64,000 nt of DNA from an uncultured Draconibacterium sp. (GTDB lineage: Bacteria; Bacteroidota; Bacteroidia; Bacteroidales; Prolixibacteraceae): contig NZ_OY776414.1 of NCBI RefSeq assembly GCF_963675585.1, forward strand, positions 4,195,001 to 4,259,000. Reading direction: 5' to 3'. The notes beneath the pieces are model-generated. The model did not search any database. It saw nothing but the letters and a program-made list of their open reading frames with translations, and had not been told where the DNA came from. Shown here one piece after another: positions 35,599 to 45,245 of the stretch (positions are counted from its first letter, which is position 1; the number at the start of each line of letters is the position of its first letter). Both the position numbers and the translations under genes were made by a program.

Positions 35599-37881
35599 TT
35601 ATTTTTCGGTTGAAAATGAATACGGAAAATCCGATTCGTTTGTACCTCGTTTTTTATTTGGCTGGTCACCCATTTCAAAATTAATGCTTGCTCCTTTTTG
35701 CAAGTCATCGTATTTAAAATAGTTTTTACCATACGCTTTGCCATTAAAATCGATGTTTTGAATGTAGCGGTTATCTGCGCTGTTTTTGGGTGCGTTAATT
35801 TCAATGGTTTTGCCATTTTCAAGACTTACGGTAATTTTTTTGAACAATGGAGCTCCCAACACATATTCGTCAACAGCCGGAGTAACCGGATAAAATCCCA
35901 TCGAGCTAAATACATACCATGCCGAAGTTTGACCATTGTCTTCGTCGCCACAATAACCATCGGCTTGCGGAGTGTACAAACGGTTCATAACTTCGCGCAC
36001 CCATTTCTGAGTTTTCCAGGGTTCGCCGGCATAGTTGTACAAATAAATCATGTGCTGAATGGGCTGGTTGCCGTGCGCATAGTTTCCCATATTCATAATC
36101 TGCATTTCACGAATTTCGTGAATGGTTCCGCCGTAATAACTGTCGTCGAAAATTGGAGGAACCACAAACACTGAATCCAGCATACTTACAAATTCCTTTT
36201 TGCCACCCATTAATCCGATTAAACCTTCAATGTCGTGAAAAACCGACCAGGTGTAGTGCCAGCTGTTTCCTTCTGTAAATGCGTCGCCCCATTTAAACGG
36301 GCTAAATGGTGCCTGAAAATTACCATCTTCGTTTTTGCCACGCATTAAACTGCTTTCATTGTCGAATACATTTTTATAGTTCTGACTGCGCTCCGCAAAA
36401 ATTTCAATCTCTTTCTCTGGTTTTCCAAGCTCTTTTCCAAGTTTGTAAATACAAAAATCGGCAAAAGCATATTCCAGTGTTCGGGCTACGTTTTCGTTAA
36501 TACCAACGTTGTATGGCACATATCCTAACTTGTTGTAATAGTCAACACCATAACGACCCACCGAACTCATCGGCCCTTCGTTTTCCGTGTTTTTAATCAA
36601 TGCATCCCAAAGTGTTTCAATGTCGTAACCGCGGCCTCCTTTTAAGTAGGCATCTGCAATTAAAGTTGCCGAGTTTGAGCCAATCATACAATCGCGGTGG
36701 CCCGGACTTGCCCACTCGGGTAAAAAGCCACTTTCTTTGTATGCGTTTGCCAAACCTTCCTGAATTTTTTCGTTTAACGAAGGATACATCAGGTTAAAGA
36801 ATGGGAACACCGCACGGAAAGTATCCCAGAAACCATTGTCGGTAAACATATAACCCGGAAGCACTTTGCCGTTGTACGGACTGTAATGAACCACATCGCC
36901 GTTTGCATCGAACTCGTAAAATTTACGCGGGAAAAGCAATACACGGTACAAACACGAGTAGAATGTTTTTATCTGGTCGTCGGTACCGCCTTCTACGGCG
37001 ATTCTCGAAAGTTCTTTGTTCCAGATTGCCTCGCCTTTGGCTTTTACTTCATCAAACGTATCGTTACCCAATTCTTTCATGTTTCGTTCGGCCTGCTCGT
37101 AACTGATGAATGATGAAGCCACGCGTGCATGAATTTTTTCTCCTTTGCGGGTTTTAAACTGAATGGCAGCACCAACATGGTCGTCTTGTAATTCGCTCAC
37201 ATTTTCAAGCACTGCATCTTTGCTCCATACTTTTGCTTCAACAAACGGTTTATCGAAAACCACCACAAAATAATTTTTGAAATTGTCGGGAACACCGCCA
37301 CTGTTGCGGGTTGTGTAACCAATAATTTTATTTTCGCCTGGAATAATTTTTACGTACGAACCACGGTCAAATGCGTCAATTAAAACGCGCGACTCATTGT
37401 TTTCGGGGAAGGTAAAACGAAACATGGCAGCACGCTCGGTTGGCGTAATTTCGGTTACCACATCGTAATCGGCCAAATATACACTGTAGTAATGTGGTTT
37501 TGCTGTTTCGGCTTTGTGCGAAAACCAGCTGGCTCTTTTATTTCCTTCAATTTTTAATTCGCCGGTTAAAGGGAAAAGCGAAAACTGACCGTAATCGTTT
37601 ATCCACGGACTTGGCTGGTGGGTTTGTTTAAAACCCTGAATTTTATCGGCATCGTAACCGTACACCCAACCGTTGCCCATTTCGTTGGTTTGGGGAGTCC
37701 AGAAATTCATCCCCCATGGCAATGCAATGGCTGGATATGTATTCCCATTTGAAAGTTTAAACTCTGAATCTGTTCCCATTAATGTATTCACATAATCCAC
37801 GGGTTGCATGTTTTGAGCCTGTACCAACGATACAAAAAGGCTAAAAAACAGTACCATCGAAATAAATCTTACTTTTCTCAT
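35599..37881 (-). CDS. GH92 alpha-mannosidase
   Basis: A GH92 enzyme of 760 residues from the ATG at 37881 (a longer frame to 37929 reaches back into a terminator and lacks a signal sequence at its start). Signal peptide MRKVRFISMVLFFSLFVSLV, then YVNTLMGTDSEFKLSNGNTY, LPWGMNFWTPQTNEMGNGW, FKWGDAFTEGNSWHYTWSVF (catalytic Glu) and YCGDEDNGQTSAWYVFSSMG. Paralog of the GH92 downstream. Three GH92 enzymes in one locus imply stepwise removal of different alpha-linkages from side chains. Confidence 0.94.
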   Translation of the reverse strand: MRKVRFISMVLFFSLFVSLVQAQNMQPVDYVNTLMGTDSEFKLSNGNTYPAIALPWGMNFWTPQTNEMGNGWVYGYDADKIQGFKQTHQPSPWINDYGQFSLFPLTGELKIEGNKRASWFSHKAETAKPHYYSVYLADYDVVTEITPTERAAMFRFTFPENNESRVLIDAFDRGSYVKIIPGENKIIGYTTRNSGGVPDNFKNYFVVVFDKPFVEAKVWSKDAVLENVSELQDDHVGAAIQFKTRKGEKIHARVASSFISYEQAERNMKELGNDTFDEVKAKGEAIWNKELSRIAVEGGTDDQIKTFYSCLYRVLLFPRKFYEFDANGDVVHYSPYNGKVLPGYMFTDNGFWDTFRAVFPFFNLMYPSLNEKIQEGLANAYKESGFLPEWASPGHRDCMIGSNSATLIADAYLKGGRGYDIETLWDALIKNTENEGPMSSVGRYGVDYYNKLGYVPYNVGINENVARTLEYAFADFCIYKLGKELGKPEKEIEIFAERSQNYKNVFDNESSLMRGKNEDGNFQAPFSPFKWGDAFTEGNSWHYTWSVFHDIEGLIGLMGGKKEFVSMLDSVFVVPPIFDDSYYGGTIHEIREMQIMNMGNYAHGNQPIQHMIYLYNYAGEPWKTQKWVREVMNRLYTPQADGYCGDEDNGQTSAWYVFSSMGFYPVTPAVDEYVLGAPLFKKITVSLENGKTIEINAPKNSADNRYIQNIDFNGKAYGKNYFKYDDLQKGASINFEMGDQPNKKRGTNESDFPYSFSTEK

Positions 37882-37900
37882 AACTTTTAGTGATTTTAAA

Positions 37901-37938
37901 AAAGGGAAATCCCCGCAAATATAATTCACGGAGATTTC
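37901..37938 (-). terminator. Terminator of the GH2 gene, with a promoter-like box in its loop
   Basis: On the minus strand GAAATCTCCG (37938-37929) pairs with CGGGGATTTC (37915-37906; one wobble) and is followed by six T. The loop contains TATATTTG (plus 37916-37923 reversed), a perfect TAnnTTTG box pointing at the GH92 gene, whose start is 35 bases on. A TTTG lies 23 bases upstream of it, somewhat farther than the usual 19. Confidence 0.65.
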
Positions 37939-37974
37939 TTTCCTTACAAAAAAACTATTAAATAAATCTAAACT

Positions 37975-39786
37975 CTACTCATTTAAAGCGTTCACAATCT
38001 TCTGATTCATTTTACGAAGGCGGTCTTCTTCCAGTTTTATCACCTTTCTGTCGTAGGTCATCAAACCATTTATTTCGCCTTCAACATCAGTAGTCTGTGT
38101 GTAAACACCGGCTGAAAATCCGGCTTTTATCATTTTATAAAGCTCCTCGCCATACTTCACATATTCGTCGGTAACTTCTTTCGAATTCTTAAACTGAACA
38201 TAGCCCCAGTTGCGGTCGGTGGCCCAAAGGTGTCCTTGAAGCGCCAAACCAATTCCGCCGTATTCGCCCAAAACAGTTGCGCGCTGTGCATCGTACAAAT
38301 ACATTCCCGGTCCAGGATAATTGTGCAAATCGAGCATATCGCCGGTGGTGTAGAAATTACCGCCACTGGCAGGGTTTACCAAACGACTTGGGTCGTAAGC
38401 TTTTGTCCACTCTGCAATTTCTTCGGTTTTAAACTGTCCCCAGGCTTCGTTAAACGGTACCCAGCAAACAATCGATGGATTTGAATACAGGTAATCCATA
38501 ATTCCTTTCCACTCGGCGCGGTAATTGGCTTCCGATTCGGCACTTCTAATCAACTCGGTTCCTGTAAAATACTCGTGGTTTTGCCAACGTGGCGAACGGT
38601 CACCGCTTGGCATGTCCTGCCAAACCAGCATTCCCATTTTATCGCAATGTGTGTACCAGCGTGCCGGCTCCACTTTTACGTGTTTGCGAATCATGTTAAA
38701 TCCGAAATCTTTGGTTTTCTGAATGTCGTATTTTAAAGCTTCATCGCTTGGCGCAGTGTACAATCCATCGGGCCACCAGCCCTGATCGAGCGGGCCAAAC
38801 TGAAACTGGTCCTTGTTGTTCAACTGCAGACGAACAATGCCGTTTTCGTCTCTTTTTGTTGAAATTTTACGCATGGCAAAATAGCTGTCTACCGCATCAA
38901 CTACTTTCCCGTTACTCATCAGTTTAATTTTCAGATCGTACAAAAACGGATTTTCGGTGTCCCATAATTTTGCTTCCGGAACAGGAATTTCAAGTGCCTG
39001 GCAAGTAGATGCTTTTGCACTTGCAACCTGCTTGTTACCATCCATTACAAGCACTTCGTACACATCGGCGTAAGCCGTATTTTTTGTGATCAACTCAACC
39101 GTAACGCGCTGATTGTCGATGTCGGGAGTAGTGCGAACGGTTTCGATGTATTTTTCGGCAACCGGCTCCAACCAAACGGTTTGCCAGATACCGCTAACAG
39201 GAGTGTACCAGATTCCTTCGGGCTTACTCACCTGTTTTCCGCGTGGCTGATATCCTTTATCCGACGGGTCCCAAACTTTTACTACCACTTCCTGCTCGCC
39301 CGATTTATTCAAAAAGGGAGTTACATTAAACGAAAATGGCGTATATCCGCCTTTGTGCGTTCCCACTTTTATTCCGTTAATCCAGATGTCTGATTTCCAG
39401 TCTACAGCTCCAAAGTGCAGCAAAATGGTTTTGCCTTTCCAGGTTGAAGGAACAGTAAACGAACGTTTGTACCACAATTCATTTTCGGCACCAAGTGTTT
39501 TCTGCACTCCCGAAAGACTTGATTCAACAGCAAAAGGAACTAAAATTTCACCATCGAAGTTTTCAGGTTGTGCTGCTCCGGTTTTGGTAATGGCATACTC
39601 CCAAAGTCCGTTCATGTTTTGCCAGTCGCCACGTTCCATAATTGGACGAGGGTATTCGGGAAGAACATTGTTTGCATCTATTTTTTCGGCCCAGGCCGTT
39701 TTAATTTTTTCGCCTGCCGGCTTCCACTGTGCAAAAGCAGTTATACACAGCAATCCTAAAACAAGGAATGTTAAAGTCCTTTTCAT
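37975..39786 (-). CDS. GH2 family glycoside hydrolase
   Basis: A 603-residue secreted GH2 enzyme (signal peptide to Ala19). The jelly-roll domain (45-210) contains RPIMERGDWQNMNGLWEYAI and the middle Ig domain ends near 310. The TIM barrel carries acid/base E447 (VPFNEAWGQF) and nucleophile E508 (TVLGEYGGIG). GH2 includes beta-galactosidases, beta-mannosidases, glucuronidases and alpha-L-arabinopyranosidases. The compact form without extra C-terminal domains and the arabinan-type neighbours leave an arabinose- or galactose-type exo-activity likely. Last gene of block B, 42 bases after the GH127-like gene. Confidence 0.9.
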   Translation of the reverse strand: MKRTLTFLVLGLLCITAFAQWKPAGEKIKTAWAEKIDANNVLPEYPRPIMERGDWQNMNGLWEYAITKTGAAQPENFDGEILVPFAVESSLSGVQKTLGAENELWYKRSFTVPSTWKGKTILLHFGAVDWKSDIWINGIKVGTHKGGYTPFSFNVTPFLNKSGEQEVVVKVWDPSDKGYQPRGKQVSKPEGIWYTPVSGIWQTVWLEPVAEKYIETVRTTPDIDNQRVTVELITKNTAYADVYEVLVMDGNKQVASAKASTCQALEIPVPEAKLWDTENPFLYDLKIKLMSNGKVVDAVDSYFAMRKISTKRDENGIVRLQLNNKDQFQFGPLDQGWWPDGLYTAPSDEALKYDIQKTKDFGFNMIRKHVKVEPARWYTHCDKMGMLVWQDMPSGDRSPRWQNHEYFTGTELIRSAESEANYRAEWKGIMDYLYSNPSIVCWVPFNEAWGQFKTEEIAEWTKAYDPSRLVNPASGGNFYTTGDMLDLHNYPGPGMYLYDAQRATVLGEYGGIGLALQGHLWATDRNWGYVQFKNSKEVTDEYVKYGEELYKMIKAGFSAGVYTQTTDVEGEINGLMTYDRKVIKLEEDRLRKMNQKIVNALNE

Positions 39787-39828
39787 TACTTTTCTATTTT
39801 ATTTAGTTGATTGATTATTTCTATTTCT

Positions 39829-41835
39829 TTACTGATTATATACCGGAAATTGTGAGATCCTTAAAGTTGTGCAACCATAAGGAATCAACTGAATTTCCTC
39901 TTCTGTTTTTTCCACCAAACGATATGGCCACGCAGGTGAAGGTGTTTTTCCAGCCATGTTTCTTTCCTCTTTCCAAAGGGGCAAACGACGGGCTTTTGTT
40001 GTAAGCGTAATCGGAGCATTTTCCAGGTTCCACGGATTGGCTTCCACTTTATCGGCTACTTCAATTTTAAAATCTGAATTACGAACCGTTTGTTCCCAAA
40101 TGGCATAATTCCAGGGCGATTTTGGAAGAACTTCCCAAAAAGTATCGTCGTAATTTTCCTTTGTTACTTCGCGCCACTCTTCTTTAATTTTTAAGGCATA
40201 CACCAGCGGCCCGCGCTCAATTCCCAGCGACATTTCGTGCCAGTACGAAAACCTGAAATCCATGCTCAGATTCAATTCCACTTTATCACCCGATTTCCAT
40301 TTACGGTTTAAAACCACAATGCCATTTTCAGGCACTACTTCCTGAACCGTTCCGTTAACGGCTATTTTTGCCGATTTGCACCATTCAGGAATTCGCAAAT
40401 GAAACGGAAAGTTTACTTCTGTGGCCGTTTCAATTTTAAAGTTGATATTTTCTTTGAATGGATAATCAGTTGTTTCGGTAATTGTAACCTGCTGCCCGCC
40501 GGCTACTTTTGCAGTAACTTTAGTGGGTCCGTAAACGAGTGCTGCAATGCCGTTGTCGGCAGTTGCATACCAGGTGTTTTGTACAAATTTTGGCCAGCCC
40601 TGGTGCATATTTGTTAAACAGCAAGGGTAACCTGTAGTTGTTCCAAATACGTTTCTTCCTTCACGATCGTTAAAGAAATTACGTTCATCGTCGCTAACTT
40701 TTATCTGATTTGCCTGCTGAAAATACTGTTTGCGCATGTAATCGTCGGTGCTTTGCGTTGGCAACACGTTGTAAGCGATTTTCTCCAGGTAATCGGCGTA
40801 ATACACATCGCCGGTAATTGGGATACTGTTTTCGAAACAAAACATCATTTCTACAGCCGAACACAACTCGGAGCCCTGCGTTGGATCGTTCCCGTGCAAA
40901 CGTTCGTCGCCGCCGTACATTCCGTTTACAAATCCATGGCAATCTTTTAACGCCAAAAGACCTTTTTTTACCGACTCCAGGTATTTTTCTTCAGGATGTT
41001 GCTGGTAATAAATAATGGGCTCCTTTAATCCCTGCGCCACATTTACACAATGCAATTCGGGCAGCGGATTTAGCGTACGAATTACATTTCCCGAATAAAC
41101 ACCGGTCCAGTCATAGGTTTGCTGATGAATAATTTCGGCCAGATCGAGCAAATATTTTTCTTTGGTGATGTTGTACAACCAGTAAACAACCGCCAGGTTA
41201 TCGCCACCGCGACGGTTTGCCCAAAATGTTACATAGCCAAGTTCGTTTACAGGTAACATTTTTAACTGGTACCTGAAATACTTATCCATTAAAGTGAGTA
41301 CTCTTTCGTCTTGCGTGGCCATGTAATATTGCTGCAATACTTTCAACATCACCATTTTTGGCCACCAGTCGTTTCGCATTCCCTGCTGTGTTCCCGGAAT
41401 TTCTTCGTAATTTTCCGGCAATGGGCGCGGACCAAAATAACCGTCTTCCTGCTGGTTATTAATGCTCCATTCAATCCATTTTTGAGCTTTGGCTTTAAGG
41501 GCATCATCATTTAAAAGATAAGCCAACGGCACTAAACCGTCGAGCCAGTAAGGGCCACGTTCCCAGCCATCGCCGGTTCCGCCCAGCCAGCCATTGTTAT
41601 CGCCACAAACCAATTCGTAAACACTGTCCAGCGTTCCGGTTAAACCCTCTGCCTGAATTTTAAGCATTTCGTGCAAAAATCCTTCGGCCTGAATAGCACC
41701 AATGGGTAAAGCGGTGTATGGTTGTGCGCTTAATGGAGCCTGGTTGGTTATGTAGTATTGATTTCTTTTTTCTTTTCCGAACGAAACAAAAAAGAGCAAA
41801 ATAAATGCAAACGTAAGGATACAAATATGTTTCAT
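39829..41835 (-). CDS. GH127-superfamily (DUF1680) glycoside hydrolase, divergent
   Basis: A 668-residue exported protein (signal 1-20) with the (alpha/alpha)6 barrel of beta-L-arabinofuranosidases. Seen: GWERGPYWLDGLVPLAY (90-106), ELC at 323-325 for the zinc-binding E-x-C motif, and GYPCCLTNMHQGW (402-414) with the Cys-Cys pair whose first member is the nucleophile in GH127. A C-terminal beta domain starts around 440 (LRIPEWC, ERGPLVYALKI). It differs strongly from the other GH127 here, so it may belong to a sister family (GH146 or unclassified) with a different sugar. Confidence 0.82.
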   Translation of the reverse strand: MKHICILTFAFILLFFVSFGKEKRNQYYITNQAPLSAQPYTALPIGAIQAEGFLHEMLKIQAEGLTGTLDSVYELVCGDNNGWLGGTGDGWERGPYWLDGLVPLAYLLNDDALKAKAQKWIEWSINNQQEDGYFGPRPLPENYEEIPGTQQGMRNDWWPKMVMLKVLQQYYMATQDERVLTLMDKYFRYQLKMLPVNELGYVTFWANRRGGDNLAVVYWLYNITKEKYLLDLAEIIHQQTYDWTGVYSGNVIRTLNPLPELHCVNVAQGLKEPIIYYQQHPEEKYLESVKKGLLALKDCHGFVNGMYGGDERLHGNDPTQGSELCSAVEMMFCFENSIPITGDVYYADYLEKIAYNVLPTQSTDDYMRKQYFQQANQIKVSDDERNFFNDREGRNVFGTTTGYPCCLTNMHQGWPKFVQNTWYATADNGIAALVYGPTKVTAKVAGGQQVTITETTDYPFKENINFKIETATEVNFPFHLRIPEWCKSAKIAVNGTVQEVVPENGIVVLNRKWKSGDKVELNLSMDFRFSYWHEMSLGIERGPLVYALKIKEEWREVTKENYDDTFWEVLPKSPWNYAIWEQTVRNSDFKIEVADKVEANPWNLENAPITLTTKARRLPLWKEERNMAGKTPSPAWPYRLVEKTEEEIQLIPYGCTTLRISQFPVYNQ

Positions 41836-41863
41836 TGGTTTAAGTTATTGTACGTTCCGAATT

Positions 41864-42856
41864 CTATTTTACAGTTTTCGCTTTTACTCCTTCGAAAGTA
41901 ATTTTTACCGGTTTTATCGTCCCGTCATCGTCGAAGTACATTCGATCGATACAGGTTTCGCGGTGATTACCATCGGTTTCTCCTAAAGGTCTACGATGAT
42001 ATACGATATAATACTCATCGCTACCCGGAATATTTATTACAGAATGATGCCCAGCACCAGTTGCCACATTCGGATCCTGTTTAAGAATTTTCCCGATACG
42101 TTTGAAAGGGCCAAACGGCGAATCGGCGATGGCGTAAGCCACACTGTAATCAGGACCGGTCCAGCCGCCTTCGCTCCACATAAAATAATATTTACCGTTG
42201 CGGATAAACATAAACGGCCCTTCAACATAACCTTCGGGTGTAATTTCCTTAAATACAGTACCGTCTTCAAAAGGCACAAATCCGGTAAAATCATCTTTTA
42301 ACTTTACAATGTTACAATGTCTCCACCCTCCGTAAATCATATAATACTGTCCGTCTTTGTCATGAAAAACAAACTGATCTATGGGTTGCGCACCGTTGTG
42401 AAATTTGTCGAGAAGCGGTTTTCCCAGGTAATCGCGGTACGGGCCGCCGGGCTTGTCTGAAATACCGATTCCAATTCCACCTTCTTCATCGTCGCTTTGA
42501 ATATCGTTGGCAGCAAAAAACAAAAAGTAATTCTCGCCCTTTTTGATAATTGCCGGTGCCCACATTGCTTTGTTGGCCCATTTTACTTCGTCAGTATCAA
42601 TTATCGAAGCATGTTTTTTCCAGGTCACCAAATCTTTTGAAGAAAAGGCATCCATAAAAATCTGTTCTTCGTATGGAGCTGAATAGGTTGGGAAAATCCA
42701 GTATTCATCGTCAAAAACAATCCCTTCGGGATCGGCATACCAACCTTCAAAAACAGGATTGTGGTTGTTGCCTGTGCGTTTTTGAGCAAAACTGTTCGAA
42801 AACAAACACACGAAAACGAGTGCCAGCGTTAGTGTTGTAATTTTTTTGATCGTCAT
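41864..42856 (-). CDS. GH43-family glycoside hydrolase
   Basis: A 330-residue secreted five-bladed propeller (signal peptide to Ala24). The three GH43 acids are visible: base Asp in GWYADPEGIVF, pKa modulator Asp in QPIDQFVFHDKDGQYY, and acid Glu in GYVEGPFMFIRNGKYY. GAGHHSVINI near the end carries the His that helps bind the metal in many GH43. Single domain, so probably an exo-acting arabinofuranosidase or xylosidase on short chains. Part of a tight run of arabinan-type genes. Confidence 0.9.
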   Translation of the reverse strand: MTIKKITTLTLALVFVCLFSNSFAQKRTGNNHNPVFEGWYADPEGIVFDDEYWIFPTYSAPYEEQIFMDAFSSKDLVTWKKHASIIDTDEVKWANKAMWAPAIIKKGENYFLFFAANDIQSDDEEGGIGIGISDKPGGPYRDYLGKPLLDKFHNGAQPIDQFVFHDKDGQYYMIYGGWRHCNIVKLKDDFTGFVPFEDGTVFKEITPEGYVEGPFMFIRNGKYYFMWSEGGWTGPDYSVAYAIADSPFGPFKRIGKILKQDPNVATGAGHHSVINIPGSDEYYIVYHRRPLGETDGNHRETCIDRMYFDDDGTIKPVKITFEGVKAKTVK

Positions 42857-42875
42857 ATTTTTTAGGTTTAATGTT

Positions 42876-44447
42876 TTAGTAGTTGTAGTTTATTTTTAGC
42901 TCTGAATAACGAAACGAATGATCTTCTTTCCCCTGAACAATAAAGCCAACACGTGGCGAATAGCCCCACTGAGCAATGTAAGTTCCGTCAACCTGGTAGT
43001 CGTTTCCTGCTTTTACCGGAATCCAGTCTTCGCCATTTTCCGACCAGAAAAACTGGAAATAACGCCCGGCAACAGCTTCGTATTTTAAAAATACCGATCC
43101 TGCCTTGTTGATTTGTTCCTCGGCCAAAATTTGTTTTTCACCGTTCTTTAATTGACAAAGCACAAGTTTTGATTCATTTACAGCTAAAGTCAGGAAATTT
43201 GTTTCGTTGCTGTAAATACCAATACCGCTCCATTCATCGCCCGGAATCACTTCTGCCGACAAATCATAATTTCCGGTATTTGGTCGCAGGCCCAGAAAAC
43301 TAACTCCATTTCGTTTTGGATTTATGGTTAGTTCGCCATTGGCCACTTTTATTTTTGGTTCCTGATAATTGATGTCCCAGGCCCAGAAAAACAGATTTTT
43401 ATCGGTGGAAAAGTCATCTTCGAAAACCGAATCTATTTTTTGTGTGGTATTTGGAAAAGGCACCGGAGCACTAACCGAAGCTGTACCATTTTTAAAATAC
43501 GGCCAGCCGGTTTCCTCGTTCCAGAACATTTCGTCGATCATCCCTTGCCGCCCAATGTATTCAAAATCGGTAGCATTGTAAGAATGATACATGTAAAAAT
43601 AGCGTTTGTCGACAGTGCTAACCAGCGTTCCGTGACCGGTACAACGCCACACTTCACCACCCTGCAGAATAGGTTCCGGATATTGCTCCCAGCCCGTTCT
43701 TAAATTTTTAGACCGGGAAACTCTAACGCGGTAATCACAACGATTGTCGCAACAACCTCCAACCGAATAAAACATATAGTAATATCCATTGCGTTTTATC
43801 AAACACTGCCCTTCGTCGCCGGCACCGTGCCAGCCTTTTTCAAAATCGGTAAGCGTAAAATGTTCGCCAATCAAATGCATTCCGTCGTCACTCAGTTCCG
43901 AAGCCAGAATTTCTATGTCGCGGCCCTGTGTTAAACCATAAGCTTTCCAGGTAATGTAGAGTTTTTTATCGTCATCCTGAAAAACAAAGGCATCAATGGC
44001 CTCTTCGCCCCATTCGATAATAATTCCGTGATCGGTAAACCCTTTGCGAATGTCTTTTGTAGTTGCCACACCTATGCAGGCAATTCGGTTGTCTTTTCGT
44101 TTGGTGGTGTAATACACGAAAAATGTTCCGTCTTTGAAATACAGCTCGGGTGCCCAAAAATCATCCGACGACCATGCCGGCGGAATGTTAAAAACCGATC
44201 CTATTCTTTCCCAGTTGATGAGGTCTTTTGATTCGTAAATTGGATAATTGGGCGCAAAATCGCAACTGGTGCCGGCCGCATAATAGGTATCGCCCACCCT
44301 GATTATCGACGGATCGGGGAAATCGCCCCGAATGACCGGATTTGTGTATGTACTAACGGCCTCCTTTTTTGTTTGAGGAGCACACGAAACAAGTGCAATC
44401 CCTGCCACAAAGACCAAAGCAAAAATCTGCAGGGCAAAACGTTTCAT
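42876..44447 (-). CDS. GH43 with C-terminal concanavalin-like domain, lipoprotein
   Basis: Read from the ATG at 44447 (523 residues), which gives a proper lipoprotein signal (lipobox LVSC); the frame extends to 44525 without a signal sequence. The propeller has RGDFPDPSIIRVGDTYY, AIDAFVFQDDDKKLY and GDEGQCLIKRNGYYY, the three catalytic acids. A beta-sandwich from about 325 (SVFEDDFSTDKNLFFWAW to the end) resembles the GH43 C-terminal domain found in beta-xylosidases and exo-arabinofuranosidases. A CGW-free Cys-rich stretch GGCCDNRCDYR inside the propeller is notable. Confidence 0.9.
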   Translation of the reverse strand: MKRFALQIFALVFVAGIALVSCAPQTKKEAVSTYTNPVIRGDFPDPSIIRVGDTYYAAGTSCDFAPNYPIYESKDLINWERIGSVFNIPPAWSSDDFWAPELYFKDGTFFVYYTTKRKDNRIACIGVATTKDIRKGFTDHGIIIEWGEEAIDAFVFQDDDKKLYITWKAYGLTQGRDIEILASELSDDGMHLIGEHFTLTDFEKGWHGAGDEGQCLIKRNGYYYMFYSVGGCCDNRCDYRVRVSRSKNLRTGWEQYPEPILQGGEVWRCTGHGTLVSTVDKRYFYMYHSYNATDFEYIGRQGMIDEMFWNEETGWPYFKNGTASVSAPVPFPNTTQKIDSVFEDDFSTDKNLFFWAWDINYQEPKIKVANGELTINPKRNGVSFLGLRPNTGNYDLSAEVIPGDEWSGIGIYSNETNFLTLAVNESKLVLCQLKNGEKQILAEEQINKAGSVFLKYEAVAGRYFQFFWSENGEDWIPVKAGNDYQVDGTYIAQWGYSPRVGFIVQGKEDHSFRYSELKINYNY

Positions 44448-44530
44448 CTTTCCGACAAATTCGCCTGCTTTAACAAATGTGTTAAACACAGCAACCTGAG
44501 CCAAATAATATGAAGGTATTTTCATAATTT

Positions 44531-45181
44531 CTAATTTCCGTTTTTGAAATGTTGAATAACTTGAACCACATCCTGAATTTGTTGCATATCAATTTTTTCA
44601 GCTTTTATGTATTTCGTTAATTCTTTGACATCAAAATCATATGCTTTCCCGATTTGTTTTGCCGAAATCAAAGCTTTGAAACTGTTACCTGTTTTCGCAT
44701 AAAACAAATTATCCGGCGTCAATTCAAATTCCTCATCAATCGTCAAATCCTTTGCTTGCGCTTCGGCCCCATGTGGCAACCGCGACACAGTGCTAACTGC
44801 AGCGTTACTCGACACCCCGCCATAAGGCATACCTTTTCCTTTCGACATCAATTGGTTTCGGTTTCGGCGGTACATTACAAAACCAGCTGTATCTATTTTT
44901 TCAAGAAAAACATCGCCTTCCAGCCATTCAAAAGTTTTGCCTTGTATCATAATCTTTGCCACGTTTTGGGGCGTTGCCACTGCCATAAATTCTCCGTTGT
45001 TATTAAAAATCATTTCTTCTTCATATGTATCGTAATTTAACGGAGCCAAAGCTGCAGTACCATCTTTAAAGAATACTTTCCCCTGCACAAAATCAGGAAA
45101 TATCATTCTGTTTTTATAATCGGATTGACCAAATACGACAAAATGCATCAGAAACATACTTGCAAAAATTGTGGTTTTCAT
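44531..45181 (-). CDS. Small secreted protein of unknown function
   Basis: A 216-residue protein with a signal peptide (1-18, ending FGQ). The first half is beta-rich and repetitive in pattern (GKVFFKDGTAALAPLNYD, EEEMIFNNNGEFMAV, AKIMIQGKTFEWLEGDVF). The second half is helical, ending in a lysine-rich helix (DVKELTKYIKAEKIDM). I do not recognise a family beyond a general likeness to Bacteroidota periplasmic proteins of unknown role. It lies between two arabinan-type hydrolase genes in the same direction, 6 and 64 bases from them, so co-expression is likely. Confidence 0.6.
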   Translation of the reverse strand: MKTTIFASMFLMHFVVFGQSDYKNRMIFPDFVQGKVFFKDGTAALAPLNYDTYEEEMIFNNNGEFMAVATPQNVAKIMIQGKTFEWLEGDVFLEKIDTAGFVMYRRNRNQLMSKGKGMPYGGVSSNAAVSTVSRLPHGAEAQAKDLTIDEEFELTPDNLFYAKTGNSFKALISAKQIGKAYDFDVKELTKYIKAEKIDMQQIQDVVQVIQHFKNGN

Positions 45182-45245
45182 GGGTACATGATTTAGGATG
45201 TTATGATTGTATTCCTTTTCTTATTTCCATTGAATTCCGATCGTA

